This document shows, in pieces, positions 32,198-41,419 of a stretch of 47,051 nucleotides of DNA (positions are counted from its first letter, which is position 1; the number at the start of each line of letters is the position of its first letter). Origin of the DNA: Bdellovibrio sp. (GTDB taxonomy: Bacteria; Bdellovibrionota; Bdellovibrionia; Bdellovibrionales; Bdellovibrionaceae). The translations under genes were made by a program, and so were the position numbers. Under the pieces are notes generated by a model. It searched no databases. It worked only from the letters and a program-made list of their open reading frames with translations, and was not told the origin of the DNA. The DNA lies in NCBI GenBank assembly GCA_014378765.1, contig JACMNA010000083.1:1-47051 (forward strand), written 5' to 3'.

Positions 32198-34351
32198 ATG
32201 CGCAATATAATTTTATTTTTCACTCTGTTTTTGTCAACGATCGTCACATTTGCGGTTGAAAATGTTGATCCCGTGTCAGTTACCATTTCGGGTGTTTCAA
32301 ATAAACAAAGAGATGGAGCGACTGGCGCAATTTCTGAAGCTTATGCCGGAATTGCAGGAACTTGTCCTGCAGCGGAAATGAATAACATCTCGACTTGCAA
32401 TAGTTGCTCGCAGCCCGGCGCACTTGCCCCCTGTAATATGAACAGCGTTTATCCTAATTTGCCCATTTCGGTTTCCTTCACCGTTAAGACAGCAATTGAT
32501 ACCCCAGCGACTGGCACCGTTAACGCGCAGGTATTGATCATGTTGTCTACGTCTCCAACCCTTACGGGAACCGTTGCGATTACAAAGACTCTTAATTTGC
32601 CGGTTGCGGCCGGAACGGTTGTTCAATTTGATACGACAACCAAATGGTCGGAAGTTTGTGCGCTTGCTGGTTTTACTACAAGCTGCACACCAACTGGTAC
32701 TACTTCAAATTTAGCAAACTTAATAATTGCCTTTGGCATTGATACCAATAATAGCGGTACCGTTGAATTAGATGAGGTAAGAAAAATTCCTTTAAAGCTT
32801 CAACTGTTGCCCGCGACATCAACCTATCGAGCGCAAACCTTTTGCGGAACTACAGCCACCTCGGGTGTTTGTAATATTTTATTAAAAGCCGGCGACAGCA
32901 AGGCCGTAATTAATTCTTTTCCGGTTGCGATCGGGGCCGAGCCTGATGGTTTAACTTGGGATGCCGTGGTATTCTTTCCGGTGCCGGTTGCGCAAGACAG
33001 ATCACAAGATGCCGCGGCATTTTCTGGTTTCACAACTCAGTCGAAGACGCCGAATGTTCATTCGATGACAATCAGCGGGGCAAGTGCCAATGTTGCCGAC
33101 TCGGCGATCACCGGTAATATCGAAAACTACCAAAGATATTGTTTTGTGTACGGTACAAAAAATCGTGCGCAAAATATTTTTAAATTTATGACTGACCCGC
33201 TAGCCGCACCTAATGCTTGCGTAACGCCTTCAGAAATTGTGGGCATGCTTGAAGACAAGCATTGTTTTATTTCAACGGCCGCTTTTGGTTCAGATATGGC
33301 GCCCGAGGTTCAGACCTTTCGCGAATTTAGAAATAAATATTTATTGACGAATTCGGTCGGCAAAGTTTTTGTGAAGCTTTATTATAAAATGAGTCCGCCG
33401 ATTGCTAACATTATTTCAGAAAGTGAAATTTTACGAACCATTACTCGCTCGGCGCTTTACCCTGTATTAGCATTTATTCAATTAAGTCTTCATTACGGTT
33501 TAGCCCTGGCGCTGTTAGTTCTAGCGGTTCTTTTAATTTTAGCGGTTAACATTCGCGAAATGGTTCGCCATAAAAAAACTTTTTTGATTGTTCTTATATT
33601 GTTAGCGACGCCATTTCTAAAAGCAGATCCAAAGCCGGCAACCAAAAAAGCTTTGCATCCGGCGGCGCGGGCAGAGGGGCTTATTCGCATCAGTAAAGAT
33701 GGAACTTATATTTACGATTTAAAGCAGCCCCTTAAAAAGCAGTCAGGTCATATTCGCGTGGGGCAGGCTGAAGCTCCAGACATTTCAATTGCGATTACAC
33801 CGAAAAATGGTGGAGCAACTAAAACTTATAAGTTCGATCAATTTTACGAAAGTTCTTCGAATTTATTGATTGGTTATGATTACGAATGGTTTCCGTGGAT
33901 TGCTAAAGGTAAGACGGGTGTGCAGGCCGGCGTTTCTTTTATGATGGCGCAAGGGCATGGCCGTTTAGCTGCTGATCCGGACATACCATCAGAAGAATCA
34001 TTTTCGTTTTTTACCGTGCCGCTGACCCTGGGCGGGGTTTATCGCTTTGAATACAAAGATAAACAAATTGTGGCCCCCTACGTGACGGGCGGAGCTACTT
34101 ATTTATTGCTGGCTGAAAAACGTGAAGACCAATCAAAAGTTCATTTTGCCGGCGGTTTTGGCGGCTATGGTGCGGCCGGCTTATTATTTAATTTAAGTTT
34201 TTTAGACGACGATTCGGGATACACGTTAGACAGTCAGTACGGAATCAGTAATTTATGGTTGTCTTTAGAATACAAAGCGATTGAAGTTCAAGCTTCGGCC
34301 TTTAACTTTTCTACCCAGTATTTGAACGCTGGTCTTTCTTTCGATTTTTAG
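32198..34351 (+). CDS. CFI-box exported protein fused to a C-terminal outer-membrane barrel
   Basis: 717 residues. Signal peptide (1-19), then a Cys-rich beta domain to about 345 with pairs such as CNSCSQPGALAPC. A CFI box starts at Cys356 (HCFISTAAFGSDMAPEV) with FREFRNKYLL and YYKMSPPIANII, followed by a helix (about 431-451) and basic residues: the architecture of CFI-box-CTERM proteins, which normally end there. Here the frame continues through Met455 (MVRHKKTFLIVLILL, Ala476), which looks like a second signal peptide, into about 240 beta-rich residues ending LNAGLSFDF, an outer-membrane barrel ending. It may be a processed fusion or two products from one frame; the internal ATG is at 33560. 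Confidence 0.72.
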   Translation: MRNIILFFTLFLSTIVTFAVENVDPVSVTISGVSNKQRDGATGAISEAYAGIAGTCPAAEMNNISTCNSCSQPGALAPCNMNSVYPNLPISVSFTVKTAIDTPATGTVNAQVLIMLSTSPTLTGTVAITKTLNLPVAAGTVVQFDTTTKWSEVCALAGFTTSCTPTGTTSNLANLIIAFGIDTNNSGTVELDEVRKIPLKLQLLPATSTYRAQTFCGTTATSGVCNILLKAGDSKAVINSFPVAIGAEPDGLTWDAVVFFPVPVAQDRSQDAAAFSGFTTQSKTPNVHSMTISGASANVADSAITGNIENYQRYCFVYGTKNRAQNIFKFMTDPLAAPNACVTPSEIVGMLEDKHCFISTAAFGSDMAPEVQTFREFRNKYLLTNSVGKVFVKLYYKMSPPIANIISESEILRTITRSALYPVLAFIQLSLHYGLALALLVLAVLLILAVNIREMVRHKKTFLIVLILLATPFLKADPKPATKKALHPAARAEGLIRISKDGTYIYDLKQPLKKQSGHIRVGQAEAPDISIAITPKNGGATKTYKFDQFYESSSNLLIGYDYEWFPWIAKGKTGVQAGVSFMMAQGHGRLAADPDIPSEESFSFFTVPLTLGGVYRFEYKDKQIVAPYVTGGATYLLLAEKREDQSKVHFAGGFGGYGAAGLLFNLSFLDDDSGYTLDSQYGISNLWLSLEYKAIEVQASAFNFSTQYLNAGLSFDF

Positions 34352-34367
34352 TTAAGTTCCCCCCACT

Positions 34368-35153
34368 ATGCCCAGAATTAAATTTACGGTCAGTTATGAT
34401 GGCACCGATTATTGCGGCTGGCAGCGCCAAAGCCATGGCGATAAACCTAGCGTTTCGCAAACAATAACTAATGGCCTCGAGTACGTTTTCAATCACAAAG
34501 TTTCTTTGTTTGCTTCGGGCCGAACTGATTCGGGCGTGCACGCGCTGAACCAAGTCTGCCACTTTGATACGACTCGAACTGAAGAACGTTTAAAAGGTTT
34601 TGATATTTGTCGAGCCATGAAAACAAGATTACCCTCATCGATCGTCGTCAAAAAAGCGTGGATTGCCCCCGATGACTTTCACTCGACACTTTCGCCGGTT
34701 AAAAAAACATACCGGTATTTAATCTTAAACGCACCGCAGCCAAGCGTGTTTTTACATCGTTACGCCGACTGGATTTATCATCCGCTTGATCTTAATTTTC
34801 TGAATGAATGTGCAGACCTAGTGGTTGGAAAAAAAGACTTCAAAAGCTTTCAATCGATGGGGTCTGAAGTACCGCATACAGTTCGTACCATCGAAAGCGC
34901 CGTCTGGGAATGGCGTCGGCCCCACATTGCCCAGTTTACAATCACTGGCACCGGCTTTTTGAAGCAAATGGTTCGTAATATTGTAGGAACGCAGCTATTG
35001 CTAGAGCGCAAAAAAATGCCAGCCCGTAATATGACCGAAATCATCATGGCGAAAGACCGAAAAGTGGCCGGGCCAGCGGCAGCTCCGCAGGGGCTTTATT
35101 TATTGCGGGTTTACTATCCTCTGGACCTTGACAATAGGTGCCGCGAACTTTAA
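34368..35153 (+). CDS. truA: tRNA pseudouridine(38-40) synthase
   Basis: 261 residues. IKFTVSYDGTDYCGWQRQ opens the protein, the catalytic Asp is in ASGRTDSGVHALNQVCHF, and KTYRYLIL, HDF-like KKDFKSFQSMG and GTGFLKQMVRNIVGT are family landmarks. It isomerises uridines in the anticodon stem-loop. Poor ribosome site. Directly upstream of rplM-rpsI, an arrangement seen in many bacteria. Confidence 0.95.
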   Translation: MPRIKFTVSYDGTDYCGWQRQSHGDKPSVSQTITNGLEYVFNHKVSLFASGRTDSGVHALNQVCHFDTTRTEERLKGFDICRAMKTRLPSSIVVKKAWIAPDDFHSTLSPVKKTYRYLILNAPQPSVFLHRYADWIYHPLDLNFLNECADLVVGKKDFKSFQSMGSEVPHTVRTIESAVWEWRRPHIAQFTITGTGFLKQMVRNIVGTQLLLERKKMPARNMTEIIMAKDRKVAGPAAAPQGLYLLRVYYPLDLDNRCREL

Positions 35154-35183
35154 AACACTCTTTCATCTATTTCGGAGTAATCA

Positions 35184-35645
35184 ATGAAGACTTGGAACGC
35201 AAAAAGTGAAGAAGCTGATCATAAGTGGTTTGTCGTCGATGCGGCGGGCTTACGATTGGGTCGTCTAGCTACTCAGGTAGCTAATATTCTACGTGGTAAG
35301 AATTTACCTACATTTACACCGCATGCTGATACTGGTGGATTTGTTGTTGTTATTAATTCAGACAAAATCGAAATGACGGGCGATAAGTGGAATACTAAAA
35401 AGTATTACCGCCATTCTCGTTTCTTCGGATCTTTGAAAGAAAAAACTGCGGAGCAAATTAAAGGAACTGATTCAGAATTTTTAATTTCTGAGGCCGTTCG
35501 CGGAATGTTGCCCGTAAATAAATTATCAAAATCATTAATCACAAAACTAAAAGTCTACAAAGGTGCTGAGCATCCTCATGCAGCTCAAAAGCCTGAGGCT
35601 TACGTGATTAAAATTAAAACTAAATCTACTAATAAAGGGTCATAA
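35184..35645 (+). CDS. rplM: 50S ribosomal protein L13
   Basis: 153 residues. WFVVDAAGLRLGRLATQVAN, LRGKNLPTFTPH and YYRHSRFFGSLKE are the conserved blocks of L13, and GMLPVNKLSK closes the core. CGGAG precedes the ATG. Followed two bases after its stop by rpsI, the standard pair. Confidence 0.97.
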   Translation: MKTWNAKSEEADHKWFVVDAAGLRLGRLATQVANILRGKNLPTFTPHADTGGFVVVINSDKIEMTGDKWNTKKYYRHSRFFGSLKEKTAEQIKGTDSEFLISEAVRGMLPVNKLSKSLITKLKVYKGAEHPHAAQKPEAYVIKIKTKSTNKGS

Positions 35646-35647
35646 GA

Positions 35648-36046
35648 ATGGCAGCAGCAGAAAAAATGTTTTATGCGACTGGAAGAAGAAAAACGAGCTC
35701 GGCTCGCGTTTACATGAAGCCAGGTAAAGGTGTAGTTTCTATTAACGGAAAAAAATCTGAAGATTATTTAACTCGTCTGCAATCACGAATGGTGATCATG
35801 CAACCGATTGAATTATTAGCTCAAACAGATAAGTTTGATTTCCGCATTGTTGTAACAGGCGGTGGAGAATCAGGCCAGGCCGGAGCTATCCGCCACGGAG
35901 TGACTCGCGCTTTAATTCTTTTTAATCCTGAGTTTAAGGGCGAGCTTAAAAAAGCTGGTTTCGTCACTCGTGACCCTCGTATGGTTGAACGTAAAAAGTA
36001 CGGCAAGCACGGAGCACGTCGCAGCGGTCAGTACTCAAAGCGATAA
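35648..36046 (+). CDS. rpsI: 30S ribosomal protein S9
   Basis: 132 residues, full length. FYATGRRKTSSARVYMKPG at the start, GGGESGQAGAIRHGVTRAL in the middle and the C-terminal GKHGARRSGQYSKR, whose final Lys-Arg contacts P-site tRNA. Ends the truA-rplM-rpsI operon before a strong terminator. Confidence 0.97.
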   Translation: MAAAEKMFYATGRRKTSSARVYMKPGKGVVSINGKKSEDYLTRLQSRMVIMQPIELLAQTDKFDFRIVVTGGGESGQAGAIRHGVTRALILFNPEFKGELKKAGFVTRDPRMVERKKYGKHGARRSGQYSKR

Positions 36047-36076
36047 TATTTATCGATTTAAATGTTATTTTCAAAA

Positions 36077-36104
36077 GGGAGTTCTTCGGAGCTCCCTTTT
36101 TTTT
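36077..36104 (+). terminator. Rho-independent terminator after rpsI
   Basis: GGGAGTTC (36077-36084) and GAGCTCCC (36089-36096) form an 8-bp stem with one G-U pair around a TTCG tetraloop, followed by eight T (36097-36104). A textbook intrinsic terminator. Confidence 0.95.
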
Positions 36105-36180
36105 GCCTCAAAGTAAACCAGATCAACCTATCATGCTGTTCAGCTCGCTTATATACGAATAACCAGACGTTTGTTAACGC

Positions 36181-36247
36181 TTAGTTAAAAAACTGTTAAA
36201 AAACTAACATAAACGAAAGGTCTGTGTTAATCTTGTTTAGTAAACAA
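36181..36247 (+). promoter_or_regulatory. Control region of the XRE regulator gene: tandem A-tract repeats and operator
   Basis: GTTAAAAAACT occurs twice head to tail (36184-36194, 36195-36205), one helical turn apart, bounded by TTAGTT and AACTAA; phased A-tracts should bend the DNA. Further on, TTGTTTA-G-TAAACAA (36233-36247) is a perfect 15-base inverted repeat of operator size, 47 bases before the ATG at 36294. Autorepression by the XRE protein is the obvious hypothesis. A clear -35/-10 pair was not found. Confidence 0.5.
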
Positions 36248-36293
36248 AGTTTTCGACTATTTTACCCACAATGTTTACGAATAAGGATTTCAA

Positions 36294-36581
36294 ATGAAAA
36301 ATGACAATAAATTAGCACAGTTCCTTAAAGAAAAAAGATCTCAATCAGGCTTGTCGCAAAAAGATGTTGCGACCAAGCTTGGGTACAGCACTTCACAGTT
36401 TATTTCAAATTGGGAGCGCGGTATTTCTCAACCGCCGATCCATACCCTTCGGACTTTAGCCCAGATGTATAGTGTGGGTGCCGAACAAATGTTTCAGGTA
36501 TTATTAGAGAACACAATGATCCAAGTTCAAGAGGAACTGAAAAAGAAATTTTATGCGGAAAGTGAAGCGGCAAGCGCGTAA
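36294..36581 (+). CDS. XRE-family helix-turn-helix regulator
   Basis: 95 residues, AAGGA before the ATG. Residues 8-65 are a Cro/CI-type domain: LKEKRSQSGLSQKDVATKLG, then YSTSQFISNWERGISQPP with the recognition helix, and HTLRTLAQMYSV. The remaining 30 residues are a short acidic/basic helix (MIQVQEELKKKF) that may dimerise it. No ligand domain. It sits alone behind its own structured control region; its final six codons and stop are duplicated downstream. Confidence 0.88.
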   Translation: MKNDNKLAQFLKEKRSQSGLSQKDVATKLGYSTSQFISNWERGISQPPIHTLRTLAQMYSVGAEQMFQVLLENTMIQVQEELKKKFYAESEAASA

Positions 36582-36611
36582 CCTCCAAAAAGTGAAGCGG
36601 CAAGCGCGTAA
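36559..36611 (+). repeat. 23-bp tandem duplication across the XRE stop codon
   Basis: The 23 bases at 36559-36581, which encode the C-terminal SEAASA and the TAA, recur exactly at 36589-36611, period 30. The period is a multiple of three, so the second copy stays in frame behind the stop. It looks like a recent slippage event, with no sign of function. Confidence 0.8.
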
Positions 36612-36712
36612 GCAAGTTCTCAAAATAAGACATTTAAATATGGTCAGTCCTTCTTGACCACTCTTTAGTTTGGCCTCAATTGCGTCGATAACACTCTATC
36701 ATTTGGAGTCAC

Positions 36713-37903
36713 ATGTCGAACGTCAAAGTGTTGAAAAAAGGCGAATATCTTTTTAAAGAGGGCGACAAGATCCAAACGGTTTACATTGTGCAAACCGGAC
36801 AGATGAGCGTTTGCTTACAAAAAAATAAAAAAAATGTAGATATTATGAATGTTGGCGTCGGCTATGTGTTCGCCGACCAAGTTGTATTAGGTACGTCTCA
36901 GTATAACTATGCCGCGATGGCCATTCAAGAAACAAAAGTCGTTGAAATTCCGCTTGAGGGTTTCAAGCAGCAGTACGAAGCTCTTCATCAAATTTATAAA
37001 AGCTTTATCAAAACGATGGCCGAAAAACTAAAGTGGACTTTAAACGAAGTTAAGACGGCGAAGTTAGAAAAAAATCCGATGCCGTGTTCGGAAGAAGCCG
37101 TACCGAAAGTATTCGGCGTAATCTTTCACGTGGCCAATCATAAAGGGTTAAAAGAAAACAATACCGCAAAAGTTGATTGGATGACTTTGCGTCAGTACTC
37201 GCAGCGTATTTTTGGTGAGTCGCTTAAGCGCCTTGAACAAGCGTCGCAAGTTTTGGTTAAACTTAAATTAGCTGATTTTATTTATGGAAAAAGCCCTGAA
37301 GACCCAGAATCAAAAGATGAAGTTCAAGGTCTGCTCATAAAAGACATGGTGGCCTTAGAATCATTTTTTGAATTTTATCAGTATTATTATTACAAGGGCG
37401 GCAAAAGCGAATTAATAAAATTCGATGAGCCCAGCTATAACACTTTAAGGGTGTTGTTACTGGCTTATGAGGGCGCCGAAGCCGACAAATTTGGTATCGT
37501 ATCGAAAGATTTTAATGAAGTAGTGACATTTTTTAAAGACTACGGAATCAGTTTAGGTAACGGCCATTTCACCGGCTTAGAGAAAAAGGGTTTGTTTTGC
37601 AAACGAAAACCCACTGCCGATAATAAAGTTCACCTTCAATTTGAAATTAAAGAATTTAGAACGCAGATCGATATTTGGAAAGTCTTACGCGAAATCGATA
37701 AGTGGAATGAAAAAGGCCTAATCGATATGACCGACATTGATGAGGGGCCCAAGAAAAAACAAACGTTTGATGGAGTCGAATGTGACCAGTGCCACTTCGT
37801 GATGGTCAATCAAAGTAAGTTTTGTAGCGAATGCGGGGCCAAGCTTGCTATGGTCGCTGCGCCGCCAGTTGCCGTGGGCGCCATAGATAAGAAGGCCGCA
37901 TGA
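36713..37903 (+). CDS. Cyclic-nucleotide-domain-like protein with C-terminal zinc ribbon
   Basis: 396 residues, TTTGGAG before the ATG. Residues 1-115 follow the CRP-type effector beta-roll (VLKKGEYLFKEGDKIQTVYIVQTG), but the phosphate-binding cassette reads VFADQVVLGTSQYNYAAMA, lacking the Gly-Glu and Arg that hold cyclic nucleotide, so ligand binding is doubtful. The middle 220 residues are alpha-helical and of no known family; no HTH is visible. Near the end CDQC and CSEC (about 352-376) form a zinc ribbon. The last four bases overlap the lipoprotein gene. Possibly a protein-protein signalling scaffold. Confidence 0.7.
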   Translation: MSNVKVLKKGEYLFKEGDKIQTVYIVQTGQMSVCLQKNKKNVDIMNVGVGYVFADQVVLGTSQYNYAAMAIQETKVVEIPLEGFKQQYEALHQIYKSFIKTMAEKLKWTLNEVKTAKLEKNPMPCSEEAVPKVFGVIFHVANHKGLKENNTAKVDWMTLRQYSQRIFGESLKRLEQASQVLVKLKLADFIYGKSPEDPESKDEVQGLLIKDMVALESFFEFYQYYYYKGGKSELIKFDEPSYNTLRVLLLAYEGAEADKFGIVSKDFNEVVTFFKDYGISLGNGHFTGLEKKGLFCKRKPTADNKVHLQFEIKEFRTQIDIWKVLREIDKWNEKGLIDMTDIDEGPKKKQTFDGVECDQCHFVMVNQSKFCSECGAKLAMVAAPPVAVGAIDKKAA

Positions 37904-38481
37904 AAATGGCCTGGAGCAGTGCAATTGCGGCATTAGCAATTATTTTTTCATTTCAGAATTGTCAAAAAGCACCGCACGCAGATGAGATATCGTCATCAGG
38001 CAATACTGCGGCCGGATCAAGTAGTTCAAAAATTGATTTAGCTTCAGAATCAATTCACCAGATTGATTTTATTATAGTTGAAAAAGAAACCGTGACTCGC
38101 GCTGGAAGAACTTTTGATTTAATGGTTAATAAAACTCTCGAGATTAATTTGCGCACGGGCGCATTTGATGTGGTTTCGGACTTTGGTGGCGTTGCCGTGA
38201 AGAAATGTTTAACTGAAGATTTAAAGAACGAGTTAACCGCGATTTTAAAAACGGCCAAGATTTGTAAAATTGCGGCGACCGTAACGGCCGATCACGTTTG
38301 CACCCAATCATTAAAGCTCCCCTACGCCGAGATCTTAACGGATGTGGGCCAGTATGGTTTAATCGATGGCGGCGTTTGCGGAGAAGTTTCTAATGAACTT
38401 TGCGGCGAACATAAAACGTTATTAAAGGGTTTCATCGCTAGTCTGAAAACGCAGTATAAAAATTTAAACTGCGCTTTATAA
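37900..38481 (+). CDS. Lipoprotein, unknown function
   Basis: 193 residues. Signal sequence with basic MKMAW, hydrophobic run and IIFSFQNCQ, giving an acylated Cys at about 21; the SFQNC form is common in Bdellovibrio lipoproteins. Ser/Gly-rich linker (30-48), then a compact domain with six further Cys (KKCLTED, KICKIA, HVCTQ, GVCGEV, NELCGE, NLNCAL), suggesting three disulphides. AAGAAGG ribosome site inside the upstream gene and ATGA overlap show coupling to the cyclic-nucleotide-domain gene. Confidence 0.7.
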   Translation: MKMAWSSAIAALAIIFSFQNCQKAPHADEISSSGNTAAGSSSSKIDLASESIHQIDFIIVEKETVTRAGRTFDLMVNKTLEINLRTGAFDVVSDFGGVAVKKCLTEDLKNELTAILKTAKICKIAATVTADHVCTQSLKLPYAEILTDVGQYGLIDGGVCGEVSNELCGEHKTLLKGFIASLKTQYKNLNCAL

Positions 38482-38530
38482 TTAGCTTTATAATTTTCTC
38501 TTAATCTGACCTTTATCTTACGCTCAAAAT

Positions 38531-41212
38531 TTACTGTAAGACCTTTTTGCTAATCATTTCAAAGGCCTCGGATAATTTTGAACGGTCGGGCACGGACCCC
38601 TGGGCAAAGTCGGGCCGACCACCACCTTTACCTCCTAAAATTTGCGCGAAGTCTTTTAGTAAATCGCCGGCCTTAAACTGCGAATTCATTTCTTTACTGA
38701 CTGAAATAATCACGGGGTTTGAATTTTCATTCTTTCCAATGACGATCACAATTCCGCGAGGAATTTTGTTTTTAATCTGGTCAGAAATCTGCGAAAGCAC
38801 ATCGCGGTCGTCTAGGGCAAGATCTGCAAAAATCAATTTTGCGGGACCCGCCAACGAAGTAAAGTCTTTCGCGGATTTAATAATATCATCAATATTAATT
38901 TGGCCCGATTGCGCTTTTCTGATTTGTTTTTGTAAATCTTTGATTTCTTCTTTTTTTTCTTCGATCCACGCCGTAATGGGTTTGTCGGGCGTGCTGCCCG
39001 TACTTTGGCGGGCCGCTAAAAGTTCGTCGGTGTTTTTCAAAAAATAGTTGATGGCCGATTGCCCCGTAATCGCTTCGATGCGACGTACGCCCGCACTGAC
39101 GCCTGATTCAGAAATAATTTTAAACGCGCGAATTTCGGCGGTGTTCTTTACGTGCGTGCCACCGCAAAGTTCGCTAGAAAACCCACCCATGGTTAGGACG
39201 CGAACGTGGTCGCCATACTTTTCGCCAAATAAAGCCATGGCCCCTTTTTCTAAGGCTTGCTTGTGCGGCATCACTTCGGCTTGCACCGGGTGCGCTTCGG
39301 CAATTTCATTGTTAACTAAGGCTTCAACTTTTTTAATTTCATCGCTGGTCATTGGTTTATTGTGGGTAAAGTCAAAACGCGTTTTGCTGCTGTCAACGAG
39401 TGATCCCGCCTGCGTTACGTGCGTGCCTAAAACTTTTCTTAGGGCCGCGTGCATTAAGTGGGTGGCCGAGTGATTGGTAGTTGTCTGGCGGCGCTCAGAA
39501 AGCTCTACCTGAGTTTCAACCGTGTCGCCAGTTTTTAATTCCCCAGCCAGCATTTCAATGTGGTGGATAAATAAATCAGACTGCTTTGTCGTGTTGAGTA
39601 CGCGTGCTTCGCCTGATTTTGATTTCAACGTGCCTTGATCGCCGACCTGACCGCCACCTTCGGCGTAAAAAGCGGTATCTTTTAGAATAATAAAACCACT
39701 TTGCCCCGCTTTAAGCGAAGTTACTTCAGCCGTGCCATTCGAAAGCGCGGTAATTTGCGTCGCGGTCGTCATCGATTCATATCCAACAAATTGCGTTGGA
39801 GTTTTAGAAAATTTTTGCGTGAGTTCTAGAAGATGTTTTTCATCGGCCTGAATGCTTTTGCCTTTCCAAGATGACTTGGCTTTTTCTTTTGAAGCTTGCA
39901 TAACTTTTTCGAAGCCTGCTTCGTCAACTTGTAAGCCCTGTTCGGCCGCAATTACGGCCGTTAGGTCGACGGGGAATCCATAAGTGTCGTAGAGTTTAAA
40001 AAGGGTTTCGCCGCTGACGCTTTTTTGATTCTGTTTTTTTAGTGCCGACAATTCATCATTTAAAATGGCACTGCCATTATCTAATGTTTGAAGAAATCTA
40101 GATTCTTCGTCCTTAATAGTCGCAATGATGTGGTCTTTGCGATTTTTTAATTCGGGGTAAACGTCGCCCATTTGTGAAATTAAAACTTCGCTCATTGCCG
40201 GTAAGAAAGAATGCCCGATCGATAGCTTACGACCGTAACGAATCGCACGACGCATGATACGTCTTAAGACGTAACCACGACCTTCGTTCGAAGGCAGCGC
40301 GCCATCAGCTAATAAAAATGAAGTTGATCGGCAGTGATCAGCTAAAACTCGCATGGCGGCGACGCGTTCGCGAACTGCAGGGTCGTTTTTTAAAATGCCC
40401 GGATCGCTTACGTAACTTCGGCTTGCTAATTTTGAAGCGCAATCAAGCATTGGTAAAAATAAATCAGTATCGTAATTAGCAAATTGCCCTTGTATGGCCG
40501 CAACCACTCGTTCGAAACCAGCGCCAGTATCGACTGAAGGTTTTGGTAAGGGGGTCATTTTGCCCGGAGCCTCTTCGTAAAACTGCATGAAAACCAGATT
40601 CCAAATTTCGACATAGCGATCTTCGCCGCTAATAATTCCTTTATACGGGTCAGACTCGTTACCGGCCTTGGCCCCGTGATCATAAAATATTTCGGAACTA
40701 GGCCCGCAAGGGCCGACGTCGCCCATGCGCCAGAAATTATCTTTTTCACCTAAACGAAAAATTCGATCTTTTGGCAAGCCTTCTTGTTTGTGCCATAGAT
40801 CCGCGGCTTCATCATCAGTTTCAAAAACGGTAACGTAAAGTTTCTCTTTAGGAATTTTTAATTCCTTAGTTAGAAATTCCCATGCATAGTGAATGGCGTC
40901 TTTTTTAAAATAATCGCCGAAAGAGAAATTACCTAACATCTCAAAAAAAGTATGGTGACGTGCGGTGAAGCCCACGTTATCAAGATCGTTATGCTTGCCA
41001 CCGGCGCGCACACATTTTTGCACCGAGACGGCCTTATTGTAGTCGCGCTTCTCTAAGCCCAAGAATGAATTTTTAAATTGGTTCATTCCCGCATTGGCAA
41101 ACAACAAGGTTGGATCATTTTCCGGAATCAAGCTTGAGCTTGGTACATAGGTATGATTATTTTTCTTAAAGTAGTCTACGAAACTATTTCGAATTTCAGA
41201 ATTCTTCATCAT
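38531..41212 (-). CDS. alaS: Alanyl-tRNA synthetase
   Basis: About 893 residues from the ATG at 41212 (GGGAG nine bases upstream) or the adjacent ATG at 41209; a longer frame adds 20 residues not seen in relatives. Catalytic core FANAGMNQFKNSFLG, KCVRAGGKHNDLDNVG, RHHTFFEMLGNFSFGDYF and GRGYVLRRIMRRA. Editing domain zinc motif HSATHLMHAAL and LCGGTHV; C-terminal DHHA1 region with GGKGGGRPDFAQG. Charges tRNA-Ala and clears Ser/Gly mischarging. Confidence 0.97.
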   Translation of the reverse strand: MMKNSEIRNSFVDYFKKNNHTYVPSSSLIPENDPTLLFANAGMNQFKNSFLGLEKRDYNKAVSVQKCVRAGGKHNDLDNVGFTARHHTFFEMLGNFSFGDYFKKDAIHYAWEFLTKELKIPKEKLYVTVFETDDEAADLWHKQEGLPKDRIFRLGEKDNFWRMGDVGPCGPSSEIFYDHGAKAGNESDPYKGIISGEDRYVEIWNLVFMQFYEEAPGKMTPLPKPSVDTGAGFERVVAAIQGQFANYDTDLFLPMLDCASKLASRSYVSDPGILKNDPAVRERVAAMRVLADHCRSTSFLLADGALPSNEGRGYVLRRIMRRAIRYGRKLSIGHSFLPAMSEVLISQMGDVYPELKNRKDHIIATIKDEESRFLQTLDNGSAILNDELSALKKQNQKSVSGETLFKLYDTYGFPVDLTAVIAAEQGLQVDEAGFEKVMQASKEKAKSSWKGKSIQADEKHLLELTQKFSKTPTQFVGYESMTTATQITALSNGTAEVTSLKAGQSGFIILKDTAFYAEGGGQVGDQGTLKSKSGEARVLNTTKQSDLFIHHIEMLAGELKTGDTVETQVELSERRQTTTNHSATHLMHAALRKVLGTHVTQAGSLVDSSKTRFDFTHNKPMTSDEIKKVEALVNNEIAEAHPVQAEVMPHKQALEKGAMALFGEKYGDHVRVLTMGGFSSELCGGTHVKNTAEIRAFKIISESGVSAGVRRIEAITGQSAINYFLKNTDELLAARQSTGSTPDKPITAWIEEKKEEIKDLQKQIRKAQSGQINIDDIIKSAKDFTSLAGPAKLIFADLALDDRDVLSQISDQIKNKIPRGIVIVIGKNENSNPVIISVSKEMNSQFKAGDLLKDFAQILGGKGGGRPDFAQGSVPDRSKLSEAFEMISKKVLQ

Positions 41213-41419
41213 GAGATAGGGCTCCCGCTTCTGGTCACGCTGAATTAAAGTGCTTTTAAACTCAATTGACATTTTGCCATCGTAGTCAATCTAGATGCGA
41301 ATGACAATAAGATGAGACGATTCAATAGGTTAGTCTTGACTCGCCAGGAAAAGAATTTGCCGGGGGATCGGTGTAGGATTTGGGCGAAAGATCTTAAGGA
41401 TCAAAAAAGAAGGTTTAAA

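Noticed and set aside
38547..39473. Long plus-strand ORFs opposite alaS
   Set aside because: They are shadows of the alaS codons; translations are low in conserved motifs and alaS is intact.
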